From: Qipengyuania aestuarii | GTDB lineage: Bacteria; Pseudomonadota; Alphaproteobacteria; Sphingomonadales; Sphingomonadaceae | Assembly: GCF_019711535.1 (NCBI RefSeq) | Contig: NZ_JAIGNP010000003.1 | Coordinates: 310,001 to 374,000, forward strand | DNA: 64,000 nucleotides | Direction: 5' to 3' | In this document: positions 33,718 to 42,649 of the stretch, piece after piece | How positions within the stretch are numbered: the first letter of the stretch is position 1 | How the letters are laid out: the number at the start of each line of letters is the position of its first letter | The notes under the pieces: model-generated | The model's input: the letters and a program-made list of their open reading frames with translations, nothing else | Told to the model about the DNA's origin: nothing | The model's database searches: none | Made by a program: the position numbers and the translations under genes

Positions 33718-33760
33718 GAGAAACCCCTGATGACATAATGTTACATCAGGGGTTTCTCAT
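33716..33760. repeat. 17-bp perfect inverted repeat over a start codon
   Basis: Arms ATGAGAAACCCCTGATG (33716-33732) and CATCAGGGGTTTCTCAT (33744-33760) with an 11-nt spacer that is itself partly symmetric (ACATAATGT). On the minus strand the 3' arm contains the start region of the SIMPL gene, including two bases of its ATG. It may be a terminator for the upstream gene, a dyad operator, or an RNA hairpin hiding the start site. There is no long U run. Confidence 0.7.
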
Positions 33761-33797
33761 TTGCAGACTGAACGGCTGCTGACAGCCGGATTATCGC

Positions 33798-34634
33798 TTA
33801 CATGCGTTTGCGGAAGAGCAACGTCATCCGATCGCTTTCGCCCAGATCCTTCAGCTCTTCCTTCTTGCCGCCCCAGCTGGGAGGCATCTGCCAGACGCCG
33901 CCTTCGTGATTGGCCGGATCGCGCGGGTTGGCGTTGATTTCACTCATGCCGACGAGATCGAAACCGTGTGCCTCCACCAGCGCAATCACATCTTCCTGCC
34001 TCAGATAGCCGTTACCGCCCAGCGTGTAGTCGCCCGGTGCATCGGCATTGGCGCGGTGCTGGACGATGCCCAGCATGCCGTCATCCTTGAGCAGGCTGCG
34101 GAGCCGCGTGAGCTCCGTGTAAAGCGCCCCGGACCGCAGGAGATTGTGCATCTCGCGGAAAATCAGCACGCGGTCCGCGCTGCCGTTCATGGCCTCGGTC
34201 AGATCCTGCGAGCCATGAATCGCAACCGGCGCACCGGTGAGGCCCCACTGCGGATAGCTTTCGGAAAACTGCCCCGGAAGCTTGCCGAAATATTCACCGA
34301 ACCTGCTCGCATCGGCAGCGGAAGGATCGGGAGTCACGCCGATATAACGGCCATCGGTGCCGAGATAAGGCACCAGCACCCGCGTGTACCAGCCGCCTGC
34401 CGGCATGTAATCGACCACGGTCATGCCCGGTTCGACGCCGAAGAATTCCAGGGTCTCGAACGGATGGCGATACTGATCGCGCGCGCGATCCTCGGCGCGG
34501 TTTTCCTGAGCCAGCGCGGCCATCAGCGCTTGGTGCCGGCTGTGGCGTTCGGCCATCGGCCCGTCGCTGTGATGATCGGCAACCGCAGGAGCGGCTAGAG
34601 CGAGGGCGGCGGCCCCGGCAAGCAGTAGGCGCAT
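33798..34634 (-). CDS. Exported class I methyltransferase-like protein
   Basis: A 278-residue protein with a signal peptide (MRLLLAGAAALALAAPAVA, cleavage about 19/20). The ATG at 34634 is chosen because GGGGAGA lies 7 nt upstream. The mature part resembles a Rossmann methyltransferase: FFGVEPGMTVVDYMPAGGWYTRVL, GRYIGVTPDP, VLIFREMHNLLRSG, and LLKDDGMLGIVQHR. Motif I reads DYMPAGGWY rather than the usual D/E-x-G-x-G-x-G. SAM is not known to be abundant in the periplasm, so activity and substrate are unclear. It precedes the SIMPL gene on the same strand. Confidence 0.82.
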   Translation of the reverse strand: MRLLLAGAAALALAAPAVADHHSDGPMAERHSRHQALMAALAQENRAEDRARDQYRHPFETLEFFGVEPGMTVVDYMPAGGWYTRVLVPYLGTDGRYIGVTPDPSAADASRFGEYFGKLPGQFSESYPQWGLTGAPVAIHGSQDLTEAMNGSADRVLIFREMHNLLRSGALYTELTRLRSLLKDDGMLGIVQHRANADAPGDYTLGGNGYLRQEDVIALVEAHGFDLVGMSEINANPRDPANHEGGVWQMPPSWGGKKEELKDLGESDRMTLLFRKRM

Positions 34635-34737
34635 AGAAATTCTCCCCATCTGAAACGAATGCTGTCTTCCTGCCCCCTGCCGCAGTCGATGACAAGCGCG
34701 GCCAGTCTTCCTACATCTTCAGGCGAAGGAGATACGA

Positions 34738-35277
34738 ATGGCTCAGGAACAGGTTATCGTGGCCGGCGGGTGCTTCTGGTGCACCGAGGCGGTGATGAAG
34801 GACGTGATCGGCGTAACCGAGGTCGAGAGCGGCTATATCGGCGGGGAAAAGCCCGATCCGACCTATAAGGAGGTATGCAGCGGGACGACCGGCCATGCCG
34901 AAGGCGTGCGCGTGACCTATGACAGCGATCGCATCAGCCTGGAGCAGATCCTCGATGTGTTCATGGGAACGCACGATCCGACCCAGCTGAATCGGCAGGG
35001 CAATGACGTGGGCACGCAATATCGCAGCGCCATCTTCCCGGCCGATGATCAGAAAGAGGCGGCTGATGCGGCGATCGCACGCTGGAATGACGAGCATCCC
35101 GGCCAGACAGCCGTGACGACCATCGAGAGCGGCGAATGGTATCCTGCTGAAGATTATCATCAGGAATATTGGGAAGGCGAAGGGCAGCGTAACCCTTATT
35201 GCCTGGCGGTCATTCCGCCCAAGCTGATGAAGCTGCGCAAGAGCTTCCAGCAATATCTCAAGGAAGATGCCGAATAA
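34738..35277 (+). CDS. msrA: Peptide-methionine (S)-S-oxide reductase
   Basis: A 179-residue MsrA that repairs methionine-S-sulfoxide in proteins. The catalytic motif GGCFWC has Cys12; EVESGYIGGEKPDPTYKEVCSGTTGHAEGV follows, of which the core GTTGHAEGV is diagnostic. HDPTQLNRQGNDVGTQYRS and EDYHQEYW complete the family signature. A purine-rich GAAGGAGAT lies 8 nt upstream of the ATG. It is followed by a clear intrinsic terminator, so it is monocistronic. No signal peptide. Confidence 0.96.
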   Translation: MAQEQVIVAGGCFWCTEAVMKDVIGVTEVESGYIGGEKPDPTYKEVCSGTTGHAEGVRVTYDSDRISLEQILDVFMGTHDPTQLNRQGNDVGTQYRSAIFPADDQKEAADAAIARWNDEHPGQTAVTTIESGEWYPAEDYHQEYWEGEGQRNPYCLAVIPPKLMKLRKSFQQYLKEDAE

Positions 35278-35281
35278 GAGA

Positions 35282-35315
35282 AAGGGGCGGACATCGCAGT
35301 CCGCCCCTTCTTTTT
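35282..35315 (+). terminator. Intrinsic terminator of msrA
   Basis: An 11-bp stem AAGGGGCGGAC/GTCCGCCCCTT with loop ATCGCA (35293-35298), followed by CTTTTT, starting 5 bp after the msrA stop codon. It could also serve the convergent OmpA-family gene. Confidence 0.9.
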
Positions 35316-35334
35316 AAGCCGGATGTGGCTGACC

Positions 35335-36201
35335 TCAGCCTTCCTCGGTGGCCTTGCTGACGAGAATGTTGACCGAGACACGGCGGTTCTGCGCCTTGCC
35401 ATAGGCGGTCGTATTGTCTGCTGCCGGGTCCGCTTCGGCCATGCCGGTCGGGGTGAGCATGCGCCAGGGTTTCCAGCCGCATTCCTGCTGGAGGAAATTG
35501 ACGACGCGGCCGGCGCGGCGTTCACTGAGCACCTGGTTATAATCCTGGCTGCCGTCGGAATCGGTATAGCCGACGACAAGCAGCAAAGCGTTGTCCATCG
35601 CTTCGGCATCGGTGGCAATGGCGCAGATTTCCTGACGACCTTCGGGCGAAATATTCCATTTGCCGCTGTCGAAATAGACGTTGGTGACGCCCTTCACATT
35701 ATACTGGTCAATATTCGCCATGCGGCCGCGCAGCGCCTCGGCAGCAGCGGCATTGGCATCGATATCGGCGCGATGTTCGGCGAACTGCTGCTGGGTGGCG
35801 CCGCGGATCATGGCAGCCGTTTCGAGATCGCTTCCCTTGAGCTTGATCTGCTTGGCAACCAGTCCACCATCGAACTGCAGGGTTTCCACCTCGACCGGAA
35901 TTCCGTTCAGCAACTGGTTCGTACGCAGTGCCTTGCTGCCCAGGCCCAGAAATCCACCGGTGGCTTTTACTTCGGTCCCGTCGTCGACGATGACAGTCGC
36001 GGTCTGGCCGTCTTCGGTCGTGACCTGGATGGTTTCACCGCTCCGGGCCGTGATGATGCCTTCGATTTCCGGACCTTCGGTCAGGGCCGATCCGTACACA
36101 TCGATATCGGAACCATCCTGCGCCAGCGCAGGGGCCGCCATGGGTAGCGCGGCAGCCGAAAGCAGCAGGGGAAGAGCCGCGGTTTTTGTCAGTCCAGTCA
36201 T
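35335..36201 (-). CDS. OmpA family outer-membrane protein
   Basis: A 288-residue protein. A signal peptide ends near residue 27 (PMAAPALAQ). Residues 30-130 form a DUF5666-like beta region (IEGIITARSGETIQVTTEDG). A C-terminal OmpA domain (about 170-280) follows with YFDSGKWNISPEG, LLVVGYTDSDGSQDYNQVLSERRAGRVVNFL and GKAQNRRVSV, the peptidoglycan-binding signature. There is no N-terminal OmpA barrel, so it is probably periplasmic or tethered. The mix of a nucleic-acid-like beta domain with OmpA is seen in sphingomonads. Confidence 0.9.
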   Translation of the reverse strand: MTGLTKTAALPLLLSAAALPMAAPALAQDGSDIDVYGSALTEGPEIEGIITARSGETIQVTTEDGQTATVIVDDGTEVKATGGFLGLGSKALRTNQLLNGIPVEVETLQFDGGLVAKQIKLKGSDLETAAMIRGATQQQFAEHRADIDANAAAAEALRGRMANIDQYNVKGVTNVYFDSGKWNISPEGRQEICAIATDAEAMDNALLLVVGYTDSDGSQDYNQVLSERRAGRVVNFLQQECGWKPWRMLTPTGMAEADPAADNTTAYGKAQNRRVSVNILVSKATEEG

Positions 36202-36437
36202 TCAAATTCCTCCGTCTAGGGCCGCCACTCGCAGACGCGGGCGACGGCTCATGAACCCGTGTCGCAGGTGCCGTTCACGGGTTAGAATACCTCTACTCAT
36301 CAAGCTTAACGCCCGAGAAGCGCGGGTGCGGGTGCGCCCGAGGGAGGGTTGGGTGCTGGCGCCGGCCTTGCTCGAAAATGAACAATGGCAAGAATAAGGC
36401 AATGCTGGGGGCAGTTCGCGCCGCCCCTGCGACAAAC
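36202..36437. other. Intergenic region with dyad
   Basis: No gene seen between the OmpA gene start and the rsmB-like gene end. An 8-bp dyad AACCCGTG (36254-36261) / CACGGGTT (36276-36283) lies 50-80 bp upstream of the OmpA start and could be an operator. Confidence 0.35.
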
Positions 36438-36461
36438 CGATCCGCCACCATTGGCGGATCG
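36438..36461 (-). terminator. Hairpin downstream of rsmB-like gene
   Basis: Perfect 10-bp stem CGATCCGCCA/TGGCGGATCG with loop CCAT, 6 bp after the stop codon on the minus strand, followed only by GTTTG. Probable terminator with a weak U tract. Confidence 0.6.
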
Positions 36462-36467
36462 CCTGAT

Positions 36468-37706
36468 TCAATCGGTTTTCTGGCTGGTCGAAATGAAGAA
36501 GCCATCGAGGCCGCCTATTTCGGCGAGCATGCCCGGATCGGTCCGAAGCGTGCCATCGTCCGACGGGGCAAGATTTGCCGGAAGGTTTCCGGCATCGATG
36601 GGCAGGAGGCGAAGGCTGCCCGGCAACGCCTGATCCTCGCCTTCTTCGCGCTCGAGCGAACAGGTCGCATAGACGAAGGTGCCGCCGGGCTTGAGCCATT
36701 CGGCCGCGCGGCTGATGAGCGCGGATTGGAGCTGCGCCATCTCCTCGATCTGGCGCTGACCGATTCGGTGCAGCACGTCGGGGTGGCGCCGCGCCGTGCC
36801 TGTCGCCGTACACGGCGCGTCGAGCAGGATGGCATCGAACTGGTGCTTGGGCTCCCATTCCAGCGCATCCGCGCGAACCACGCTGGCTTTCAAACCTGTC
36901 CGCCCCAGATTTTCCTTCAGCAGGGCGAGTCGCCGTTTCGAAATATCAAGCGCGGTGACCTTCCACCCCTGCGCGGCCAGTTGCAGGGTCTTGCCCCCGG
37001 GCGCGGCGCACAGGTCGAGGACGTGCCGCCCCTCTCCTGCACCGAGCAGATGGGCCGGCAGCGACGCGGCAAGGTCCTGGACCCACCAGGCCCCTTCGGA
37101 GAAACCGGGCAATTTCTCGACATTCTCGCCACGGGCAAGGCGCAGATGCCCGGGCATCAGGCTATCCGCAGCCAGTTTCGCCTTCCATATCTCGGTCTGC
37201 TCCGGATCCTTGAGCGTGAGATCGAGCGGCGGCGGAACGGCCAGGCCGCCCGCGATGGCTGGCGCCCGTTCGCCCCAGCGCTCCGCTACCGGTTCGGGCA
37301 GAGTGGGCGCCGCAGGCAGCGCGGCCTCCTGCTTCGTCAGCGTGGAGAAAACGCCATGCGCCAGCCTCCGCGGTCCACCGGCCAGTAGCGGCAGGCAGGT
37401 CGCGATGATGGCGTGCGGCGGCGTCTCGAGGCGCAGCCACTGCGCCAGCATCATGCGCAGGACCATGCGGGCCTTCGCATCGGGCGGCAGGACCGTCTTC
37501 GTCGCACTGTCGATCAGCGCGTCGAGGTCGACCAGCCAGCGCAGAACTTCGCTGGCGATGGCCCGGGCCAGCGCCCGGTCTTCGAACTTGCGCACGTCTT
37601 TAGTCGCCGCGGCGAAGGCAAGGTCCATGGTGTCGCCCCGCCGAAGGACGGCATCGAGCAGGCGAAGCGCGGCGCGGCGCGCATGAATTCCGGAAGGCTG
37701 TGCCAT
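36468..37706 (-). CDS. RsmB/NOP-family rRNA cytosine-5 methyltransferase
   Basis: A 412-residue RNA methyltransferase. Residues 1-140 form the NusB-like domain (LLDAVLRRGDTMDLAFAAA). The catalytic domain carries SAM motif I LDLCAAPGGKTLQLA, LDAPCTATGTARRHPDV (motif IV Cys), and YATCSLEREEGE (motif VI catalytic Cys). It modifies 16S rRNA C967 in E. coli RsmB; the exact target here is an inference. The gene starts 56 bp from the divergent SDHAF4 start. A final block is LRTDPGMLAEIGGLDGFF. Confidence 0.92.
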   Translation of the reverse strand: MAQPSGIHARRAALRLLDAVLRRGDTMDLAFAAATKDVRKFEDRALARAIASEVLRWLVDLDALIDSATKTVLPPDAKARMVLRMMLAQWLRLETPPHAIIATCLPLLAGGPRRLAHGVFSTLTKQEAALPAAPTLPEPVAERWGERAPAIAGGLAVPPPLDLTLKDPEQTEIWKAKLAADSLMPGHLRLARGENVEKLPGFSEGAWWVQDLAASLPAHLLGAGEGRHVLDLCAAPGGKTLQLAAQGWKVTALDISKRRLALLKENLGRTGLKASVVRADALEWEPKHQFDAILLDAPCTATGTARRHPDVLHRIGQRQIEEMAQLQSALISRAAEWLKPGGTFVYATCSLEREEGEDQALPGSLRLLPIDAGNLPANLAPSDDGTLRTDPGMLAEIGGLDGFFISTSQKTD

Positions 37707-37762
37707 TGGCCCGCGCCCTACGCCTACTTGAAACCATGCGCCAGTCCGCGCATCTTCATTAT

Positions 37763-37921
37763 ATGACCAAACGCGCAGACAAGCGGCCCGAGACCTTCAA
37801 GAAGCCCGATCACTGGACGAGCGAACCGCCGCCCAAGCCGGAGAAAGGCGAAGTCGACGAGGATCTCAGCCCGACCCGCTATGGCGACTGGGTCAAGGAC
37901 GGGATCGCGATCGATTTCTAG
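37763..37921 (+). CDS. Succinate dehydrogenase assembly factor 4 homologue (DUF1674)
   Basis: A 52-residue DUF1674 protein, related to mitochondrial SDHAF4, which binds flavinylated SdhA during complex II assembly. The C-terminal signature SPTRYGDWVKDGIAIDF is diagnostic; the N-terminal part is Lys/Pro-rich and disordered. ATG 37763 gives the family length, although an in-frame ATG lies 27 bp upstream. It is divergent from the rsmB-like gene and converges on the P450 gene with a 4-bp overlap. sdh genes are not in the window. Confidence 0.9.
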   Translation: MTKRADKRPETFKKPDHWTSEPPPKPEKGEVDEDLSPTRYGDWVKDGIAIDF

Positions 37922-39306
37922 ATCCGCTCGAGCGTGATCTTGAGCCCATCCTTTGGCTTGGGAATGGGCCAGGCCTGCCAGTCGGGCTCCTGATCCAGCG
38001 CGATGCGGTAGCGCGGGAGCAGCTGGGCCATCAGGATCTTGATCTGCATATAGGCAAAGTGCAGCCCCAGGCACATGTGCGCTCCCCCGCCGAACGGCAC
38101 CCAGGCATATTTGTGGCGCGCCTTCACCGCCTCGCTGGTGAAATGGTTCGGATCGAATCCATAGGGGTCGGACCAGTGCTCTTCTTCATGGTGCACGTAA
38201 TTGGCATTGATGCCGACATGCGATCCGGCGGGAATGCGATAGCCGCCGAATTCGAATTCCCGCAGCGCGCGGCGCGGGGTCGAAGGAACCGGCGGCATGA
38301 TCCGCAGCGCTTCCTTGAAGGCCATCTCGACCAGCTCCAGCCGGCCCATGTCTTCATAGGCGAGGTCGCGCGCCCGGCCGTCCGGGCCGATCCCGCCGGT
38401 GACGCTTTCGATTTCCTGGCGCAGCTTCTCCTGCCAGTCGGGGTTCTTGGCCAATTGCCAGATCAGCGACGTGGCCGAGCTGGTGATGGTGTCATGCGCC
38501 GCCATCATCAGGAAGTTCATGTGGTCGACCACCTCGTCGACCGGCATCAGACTGCCATCCTCATATTCGGCGGTCGCGAACTGGCTGAACATGTCCTGCC
38601 CCCCGCCCTCGGCGCGGCGACGGTGGGTTTCCTGTGTGAAGAAATCGACCAGGAATGCGCGGCCATCGGTCCCGCGCTTCATCTGGGTGAAGGGTAGCGG
38701 CCTTCTGACAGGAGCCACCGAGGCCTGGACCATGTCGATGAATGCAGTGTTGATCCTGTCGGCTTCCGGCCCCCACTCGATACCGATGAAGCTATCCGCC
38801 GCCAGATCGAGCGTGAGCGTCTTGATGGCAGGATAGAATTCCATCCGCCCGGCGCCCCATTCCTCCACCTTGCGCGCGATCCCGCGGTTGAGGCTGCCCG
38901 AATAATGGCGCATCGGGCCGGGCTTAAACGCGATCGACAACGCCCGGCGGTCGGCGCGGTGATGGTCGAAATCGAGCAGCATGAGGCCGCGCGGGAACAA
39001 TTGGTCGAGAATCGGGCCCCAGCCCTGCTCCGAAGAGAAGTTCTTCTCCCGGTCGAACAGGACAAGCTCGTTGGCGTCGGCGCCGATCAGCGCGATGTTC
39101 CAACCCCCGAACGCCTTGCTCTTGTATACTCGGCCGTACGTCTCGACCATGTGCTGCGCAAAGGCGTGCGGATCTTTGAGCATCTTGAAGGTGTTGCCCA
39201 CCACGGGCCAGCCCCCTTCACCGGGAATGTGGGCAAGCTCTTCTTCGGTCGGATTGCCTTCGGACCAGTGAGCCGGGATCGGATTGTGTGCTGCAAGTGT
39301 GGCCAT
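37918..39306 (-). CDS. Cytochrome P450
   Basis: A 462-residue soluble P450 monooxygenase. The haem-binding loop PFGGGAHMCLG has the axial Cys412. The I-helix reads MMAAHDTITSSATSLIW with the acid/alcohol-like DT pair, and the K-helix ExxR is in FKEALRIMPP. The N-terminus (HIPGEGGWPVVGNT) is of the CYP51/CYP120-like group, which act on sterols, retinoids or other terpenoids. The block DFDHHRADRRALSIAFKP fits that group. No ferredoxin or reductase gene is adjacent, so redox partners are elsewhere. Substrate unknown. Confidence 0.93.
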   Translation of the reverse strand: MATLAAHNPIPAHWSEGNPTEEELAHIPGEGGWPVVGNTFKMLKDPHAFAQHMVETYGRVYKSKAFGGWNIALIGADANELVLFDREKNFSSEQGWGPILDQLFPRGLMLLDFDHHRADRRALSIAFKPGPMRHYSGSLNRGIARKVEEWGAGRMEFYPAIKTLTLDLAADSFIGIEWGPEADRINTAFIDMVQASVAPVRRPLPFTQMKRGTDGRAFLVDFFTQETHRRRAEGGGQDMFSQFATAEYEDGSLMPVDEVVDHMNFLMMAAHDTITSSATSLIWQLAKNPDWQEKLRQEIESVTGGIGPDGRARDLAYEDMGRLELVEMAFKEALRIMPPVPSTPRRALREFEFGGYRIPAGSHVGINANYVHHEEEHWSDPYGFDPNHFTSEAVKARHKYAWVPFGGGAHMCLGLHFAYMQIKILMAQLLPRYRIALDQEPDWQAWPIPKPKDGLKITLERI

Positions 39307-39350
39307 GCGGCCGGTTATGCCTCAGCCGAGATTAAGTGGCAATTAGCAAT

Positions 39351-40373
39351 CTATATCCACCCGGCAAGCTCGCGCCGCAGCAATGTTTCAAGCATCGCCA
39401 CGCCAGCCTCCGATGTATTCAGGCAGGACAGCGCGGCAAACTGCTCGCCGCCCGCCTCGAGAAACTGGTCGCGGCCCTGCATTGCAAGCTCTTCCAGCGT
39501 TTCAAGGCAGTCGGCCGAGAAACCGGGCGCGGCGATTGCCATGCGCTTGGTTCCCATGGCCGCTTCCTCCGCAATCACCGTATCGGTTGCCGGTTCGAGC
39601 CATTTGGCGCGCCCGAAGCGCGACTGGAACGTCGTGCGAATCCGCATACCGCGTTCCGCAAGTCTGTCCTGCAGGAGCCGGGAGGTTTTCTGGCAATGAC
39701 AATGATAGGGGTCGCCAAGATGCAAGGTCCGCTCGGGCATGCCGTGAAAGCTCAGCAGCAACACTTCGGGCACGAATTCCAGGCCGTCCAGCTGGCGAGT
39801 GAGGTCCGCTGCCAGCGCGTCGATATAGGCGGGATCATCATGATAGGGCGGCAGGGTCCGCAGGCTTGGTTGCCAACGCATTTCCCGCAGCTTGTCCGCA
39901 GCCTTGTCCACAACCGTCGCCGTCGTGGCTCCGGAATATTGCGGATAGAGCGGGGCGAGGAGAATGCGTTCGCAGCCGGCGTCCATCAGGGCTTGCAGCC
40001 GGTCCGGGATGGAGGGCGTGCCGTACCGCATCGCCCAGTCCACCGTGACGCCCTCGCCCAGCCGCGCCTGCATCGCTTCGGCCTGCTGCCGGGTAATGAC
40101 GGCAAGCGGGGAGCCTTCCTCGGTCCACACTTGCGCATAGGCATGGGCGCTCTTTTTCGGCCGGGTATTGAGAATGATGCCGCGCAAAATCGGTTGCCAG
40201 GCGATGGGCGGAATCTCGACCACTCGCCGGTCGGACAGGAATTCCGCAAGATAGCGCTTTACCGGCCCCGCCTCGGGCGCATCCGGTGTTCCAAGATTGA
40301 CGACGAGTACGCCAACGCCGCCCGAGCGAACGGAGGGATGGTTGGCCGGAAGATTCTGTTTTTGCCAGGTCAT
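39351..40373 (-). CDS. hemH: Ferrochelatase
   Basis: A 340-residue enzyme inserting Fe2+ into protoporphyrin IX, the last step of haem synthesis. Family elements: VLVVNLGTPDAPE, RRVVEIPPIAWQPILRG, MRYGTPSI, LYPQYSGATT, and the catalytic His in LLLSFHGMPERTL, followed by CHCQKTSRLL and the late GFSADCLETLEEL (acidic metal-site face). It is coupled to the upstream molybdopterin dehydrogenase gene by an ATGA overlap. Haem supply may serve the P450 and heme oxygenase elsewhere in the window. Confidence 0.96.
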   Translation of the reverse strand: MTWQKQNLPANHPSVRSGGVGVLVVNLGTPDAPEAGPVKRYLAEFLSDRRVVEIPPIAWQPILRGIILNTRPKKSAHAYAQVWTEEGSPLAVITRQQAEAMQARLGEGVTVDWAMRYGTPSIPDRLQALMDAGCERILLAPLYPQYSGATTATVVDKAADKLREMRWQPSLRTLPPYHDDPAYIDALAADLTRQLDGLEFVPEVLLLSFHGMPERTLHLGDPYHCHCQKTSRLLQDRLAERGMRIRTTFQSRFGRAKWLEPATDTVIAEEAAMGTKRMAIAAPGFSADCLETLEELAMQGRDQFLEAGGEQFAALSCLNTSEAGVAMLETLLRRELAGWI

Positions 40374-42649
40374 GGGACGAGGGGGAGACGGTAAGAACGC
40401 TCGCCCGTCAAGGCGAACAATGCATTGGCGATCGCAGGAGCCGCCACGACGACGCCCAGCTCACCGGGATCGAAGGGATCTGCATCGCTCTCGACGAAGT
40501 CGATCCGCATGTCGGGAGTGTCGGCCAAACCGGGCAATCCCATCCCGCCGAAAGTGCGCGGTACGGGGTGGCCGCTCTCGAATCCAAGCGGTCGGCCGAG
40601 CGCCAGTCCCATACCATAGAGCAATCCCCCTTCGATCTGCTGACGGGCGATGTCGAGATTCACGATGCGACCGATATCGACCACCGCGCTCAGCTGACGC
40701 ACCTTAATCCCCCCTTCGCCCCGCATGAGATGCGCGACGCAGGCGATGTGTCCGGCTGCTTCCTCGCCGAGCCGCATGCGTGCCACGGCAACTCCCTCAC
40801 CGGAACCGGGCTGCGCACCATCCCATTCGCCAAGCCTCGTCGCCCGGCGCAAGGCTTCCGCCAGCCGCGGGGCGGTCCCCAGCATGGCCATGCGGTAAAG
40901 GAAGGGATCGCGGCCAGCCGCCCTGGCAAGTTCGTCGACCAGGCACTCTGTAAAAAAGCAGGTATAGCCCTGAGCCCCGCCGCGCATGCGGCCGGTCGGC
41001 AGGGATATCTTCGCCGGGACATGCTCTACCGCGACATGTGGGATATTGTAGGGCGGAACCGCGCCTTCCACGACGAGAGGGTCTGCAAGACCCGCACTTT
41101 CCCTCTGCGCCGCTTCAGGGACATTATTTCGAAACAGACGATGTCCCGCTTCGCGCATCCATGAAGGCGAGACTATCCGCGCCCGCCATGCCACCGGCTG
41201 CCCCTCTGCACCGATTGCCGCGGCGATCTCGCCCGAAACCGGCGCTCGCGGAGGAACCGCCTGGAAATCCTGCGCGCGCGACCATGTCAGCTGGACCGGC
41301 CTCCCCACCTCGGCGGCGATCTGCGCCACTTCGATTGCGTGCTGCTTTTCCAGGCGGGCATCGAAGCTGCCGCCGGCGGGCATGGGGTAAAGTACCACAT
41401 CCGAATTCGACAGCCCCACAGCCTGCGCCGCGGCATCACGAGCCGCTTCGGGTGCCTGCGCCGCGATCCACAATTCCAGCCGTCCTCCGGCCAGCCGCGC
41501 GGTTGCCGAAGCCGTTTCCAGCGGAGCTTGCGATGCAGGAGCAATGTCGAAGCGCCGCACAATCGCCGTGTCGCCCAGCAGGCCATCGGGATCGCCCATG
41601 GTCTCGATGCGCTCGGCAAGCTGAGCGGAGCTATTTGCCGCTTCTTCGAGCTGCGCTTCGAGCCGGTCCTGCTCCAGCGCCCCCGGTCCGGTGAATTGCG
41701 GCCGCATCTTCGCCAGCGCCCGATCGGCAATCCACCAGCTTTCCGCCACCGCGGCGAGCCAGCGCTTCGACCGCACCACGGCAACCAGACCGGACATCCC
41801 TGCGGCCTTTCTTTCGCTGAACCGCAGGAGTTCGGGCAAACCCGCCGGGCCGTGGCGTATGGATGCATAGACCATGCCGGGCAGCCGGATATCGCCTGCA
41901 AACAAATGGCTGCCATCGACCTTGGACGGCAGGTCGAGGCGCGGATACATCCCTTGCGCCTCTGCTTCACCGGGTATCGGCTGTTCGAATGCGGGCATGG
42001 GCCGCAGCGGAGCGGGATCGGGCGGATCGTAGCGCACCGCGTCCTCGACCAGAGCGCCGAAGGCGAAACGCTGCTCTCCATAGATGACGAAGCCTTCGGC
42101 AACCTGGCATTGCTCCGGCTCCACATCCCACCGATCTGCTGCAGCTCGCGTCAGCATATCTCGCGCGCTGGCCGCGGCCTCGCGAAGCGGCAGTTCATAT
42201 GCGGCAAGACTGGTCCCGGCGGCAGTGGCGGTGAACGCATTGCTGCGCGCGAAGCGGCCAGTTGACCAGTCGTTATCGGGTAGCCAGCCGTCCAGCAGGT
42301 AAGACCATTTTCCGGCGAGCGGGAGATTGGCGAACATGCCTGATGGCGGGACCGGTTCAATTGCGACCTGACGCCAGTCCGCTCCCAGTTCGACTGCAGC
42401 AATCTGCGCCAGAACGGTGCCGATCCCCTGCCCCATCTCGAGCTGGGGCTGGGCGATGGTGACAATCCCGTCCCGGCCGATGACCAGCCAGCCGGCGAAA
42501 GTTTCGTCGCCGGGCCGGGCGACCAGCGGACTGGCATATTTGCGCGGCCAGAGATTCCACGCGATCAAAAGCCCTCCGCCAGCCGCCGCTCCGACAAGCA
42601 GTTTGCGGCGTGAAACGGAAAGGTCGCTCAGTTTCTTTCTGCGAGCCAC
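40370..42649 (-). CDS. Molybdopterin-binding aldehyde/xanthine dehydrogenase family subunit (IorB-like)
   Basis: A 759-residue large subunit of the xanthine dehydrogenase family. An N-terminal Tat-like signal is visible (SRRKLLVGAAAGGGLLIAW), so it is probably exported folded. Domain motifs include TIAQPQLEMGQGIGTVLAQIA, QAPEAARDAAAQAVG, SLPTGRMRGGAQGYTCFFTEC and the C-terminal GELGVVVAAPAIANALFALTG, with the cofactor-site Glu in GELG. The start is GTG 42649, inside the 3' end of mrp; no ATG is available nearby. The usual [2Fe-2S] partner subunit (IorA-like) is absent from both sides. Substrate unknown. Confidence 0.88.
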   Translation of the reverse strand: MARRKKLSDLSVSRRKLLVGAAAGGGLLIAWNLWPRKYASPLVARPGDETFAGWLVIGRDGIVTIAQPQLEMGQGIGTVLAQIAAVELGADWRQVAIEPVPPSGMFANLPLAGKWSYLLDGWLPDNDWSTGRFARSNAFTATAAGTSLAAYELPLREAAASARDMLTRAAADRWDVEPEQCQVAEGFVIYGEQRFAFGALVEDAVRYDPPDPAPLRPMPAFEQPIPGEAEAQGMYPRLDLPSKVDGSHLFAGDIRLPGMVYASIRHGPAGLPELLRFSERKAAGMSGLVAVVRSKRWLAAVAESWWIADRALAKMRPQFTGPGALEQDRLEAQLEEAANSSAQLAERIETMGDPDGLLGDTAIVRRFDIAPASQAPLETASATARLAGGRLELWIAAQAPEAARDAAAQAVGLSNSDVVLYPMPAGGSFDARLEKQHAIEVAQIAAEVGRPVQLTWSRAQDFQAVPPRAPVSGEIAAAIGAEGQPVAWRARIVSPSWMREAGHRLFRNNVPEAAQRESAGLADPLVVEGAVPPYNIPHVAVEHVPAKISLPTGRMRGGAQGYTCFFTECLVDELARAAGRDPFLYRMAMLGTAPRLAEALRRATRLGEWDGAQPGSGEGVAVARMRLGEEAAGHIACVAHLMRGEGGIKVRQLSAVVDIGRIVNLDIARQQIEGGLLYGMGLALGRPLGFESGHPVPRTFGGMGLPGLADTPDMRIDFVESDADPFDPGELGVVVAAPAIANALFALTGERSYRLPLVP

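Noticed and set aside
36378..37388. 336-codon plus-strand frame inside the rsmB-like gene
   Set aside because: The minus-strand frame carries complete SAM and catalytic motifs; the plus frame has no recognisable family and is a G+C-driven shadow.
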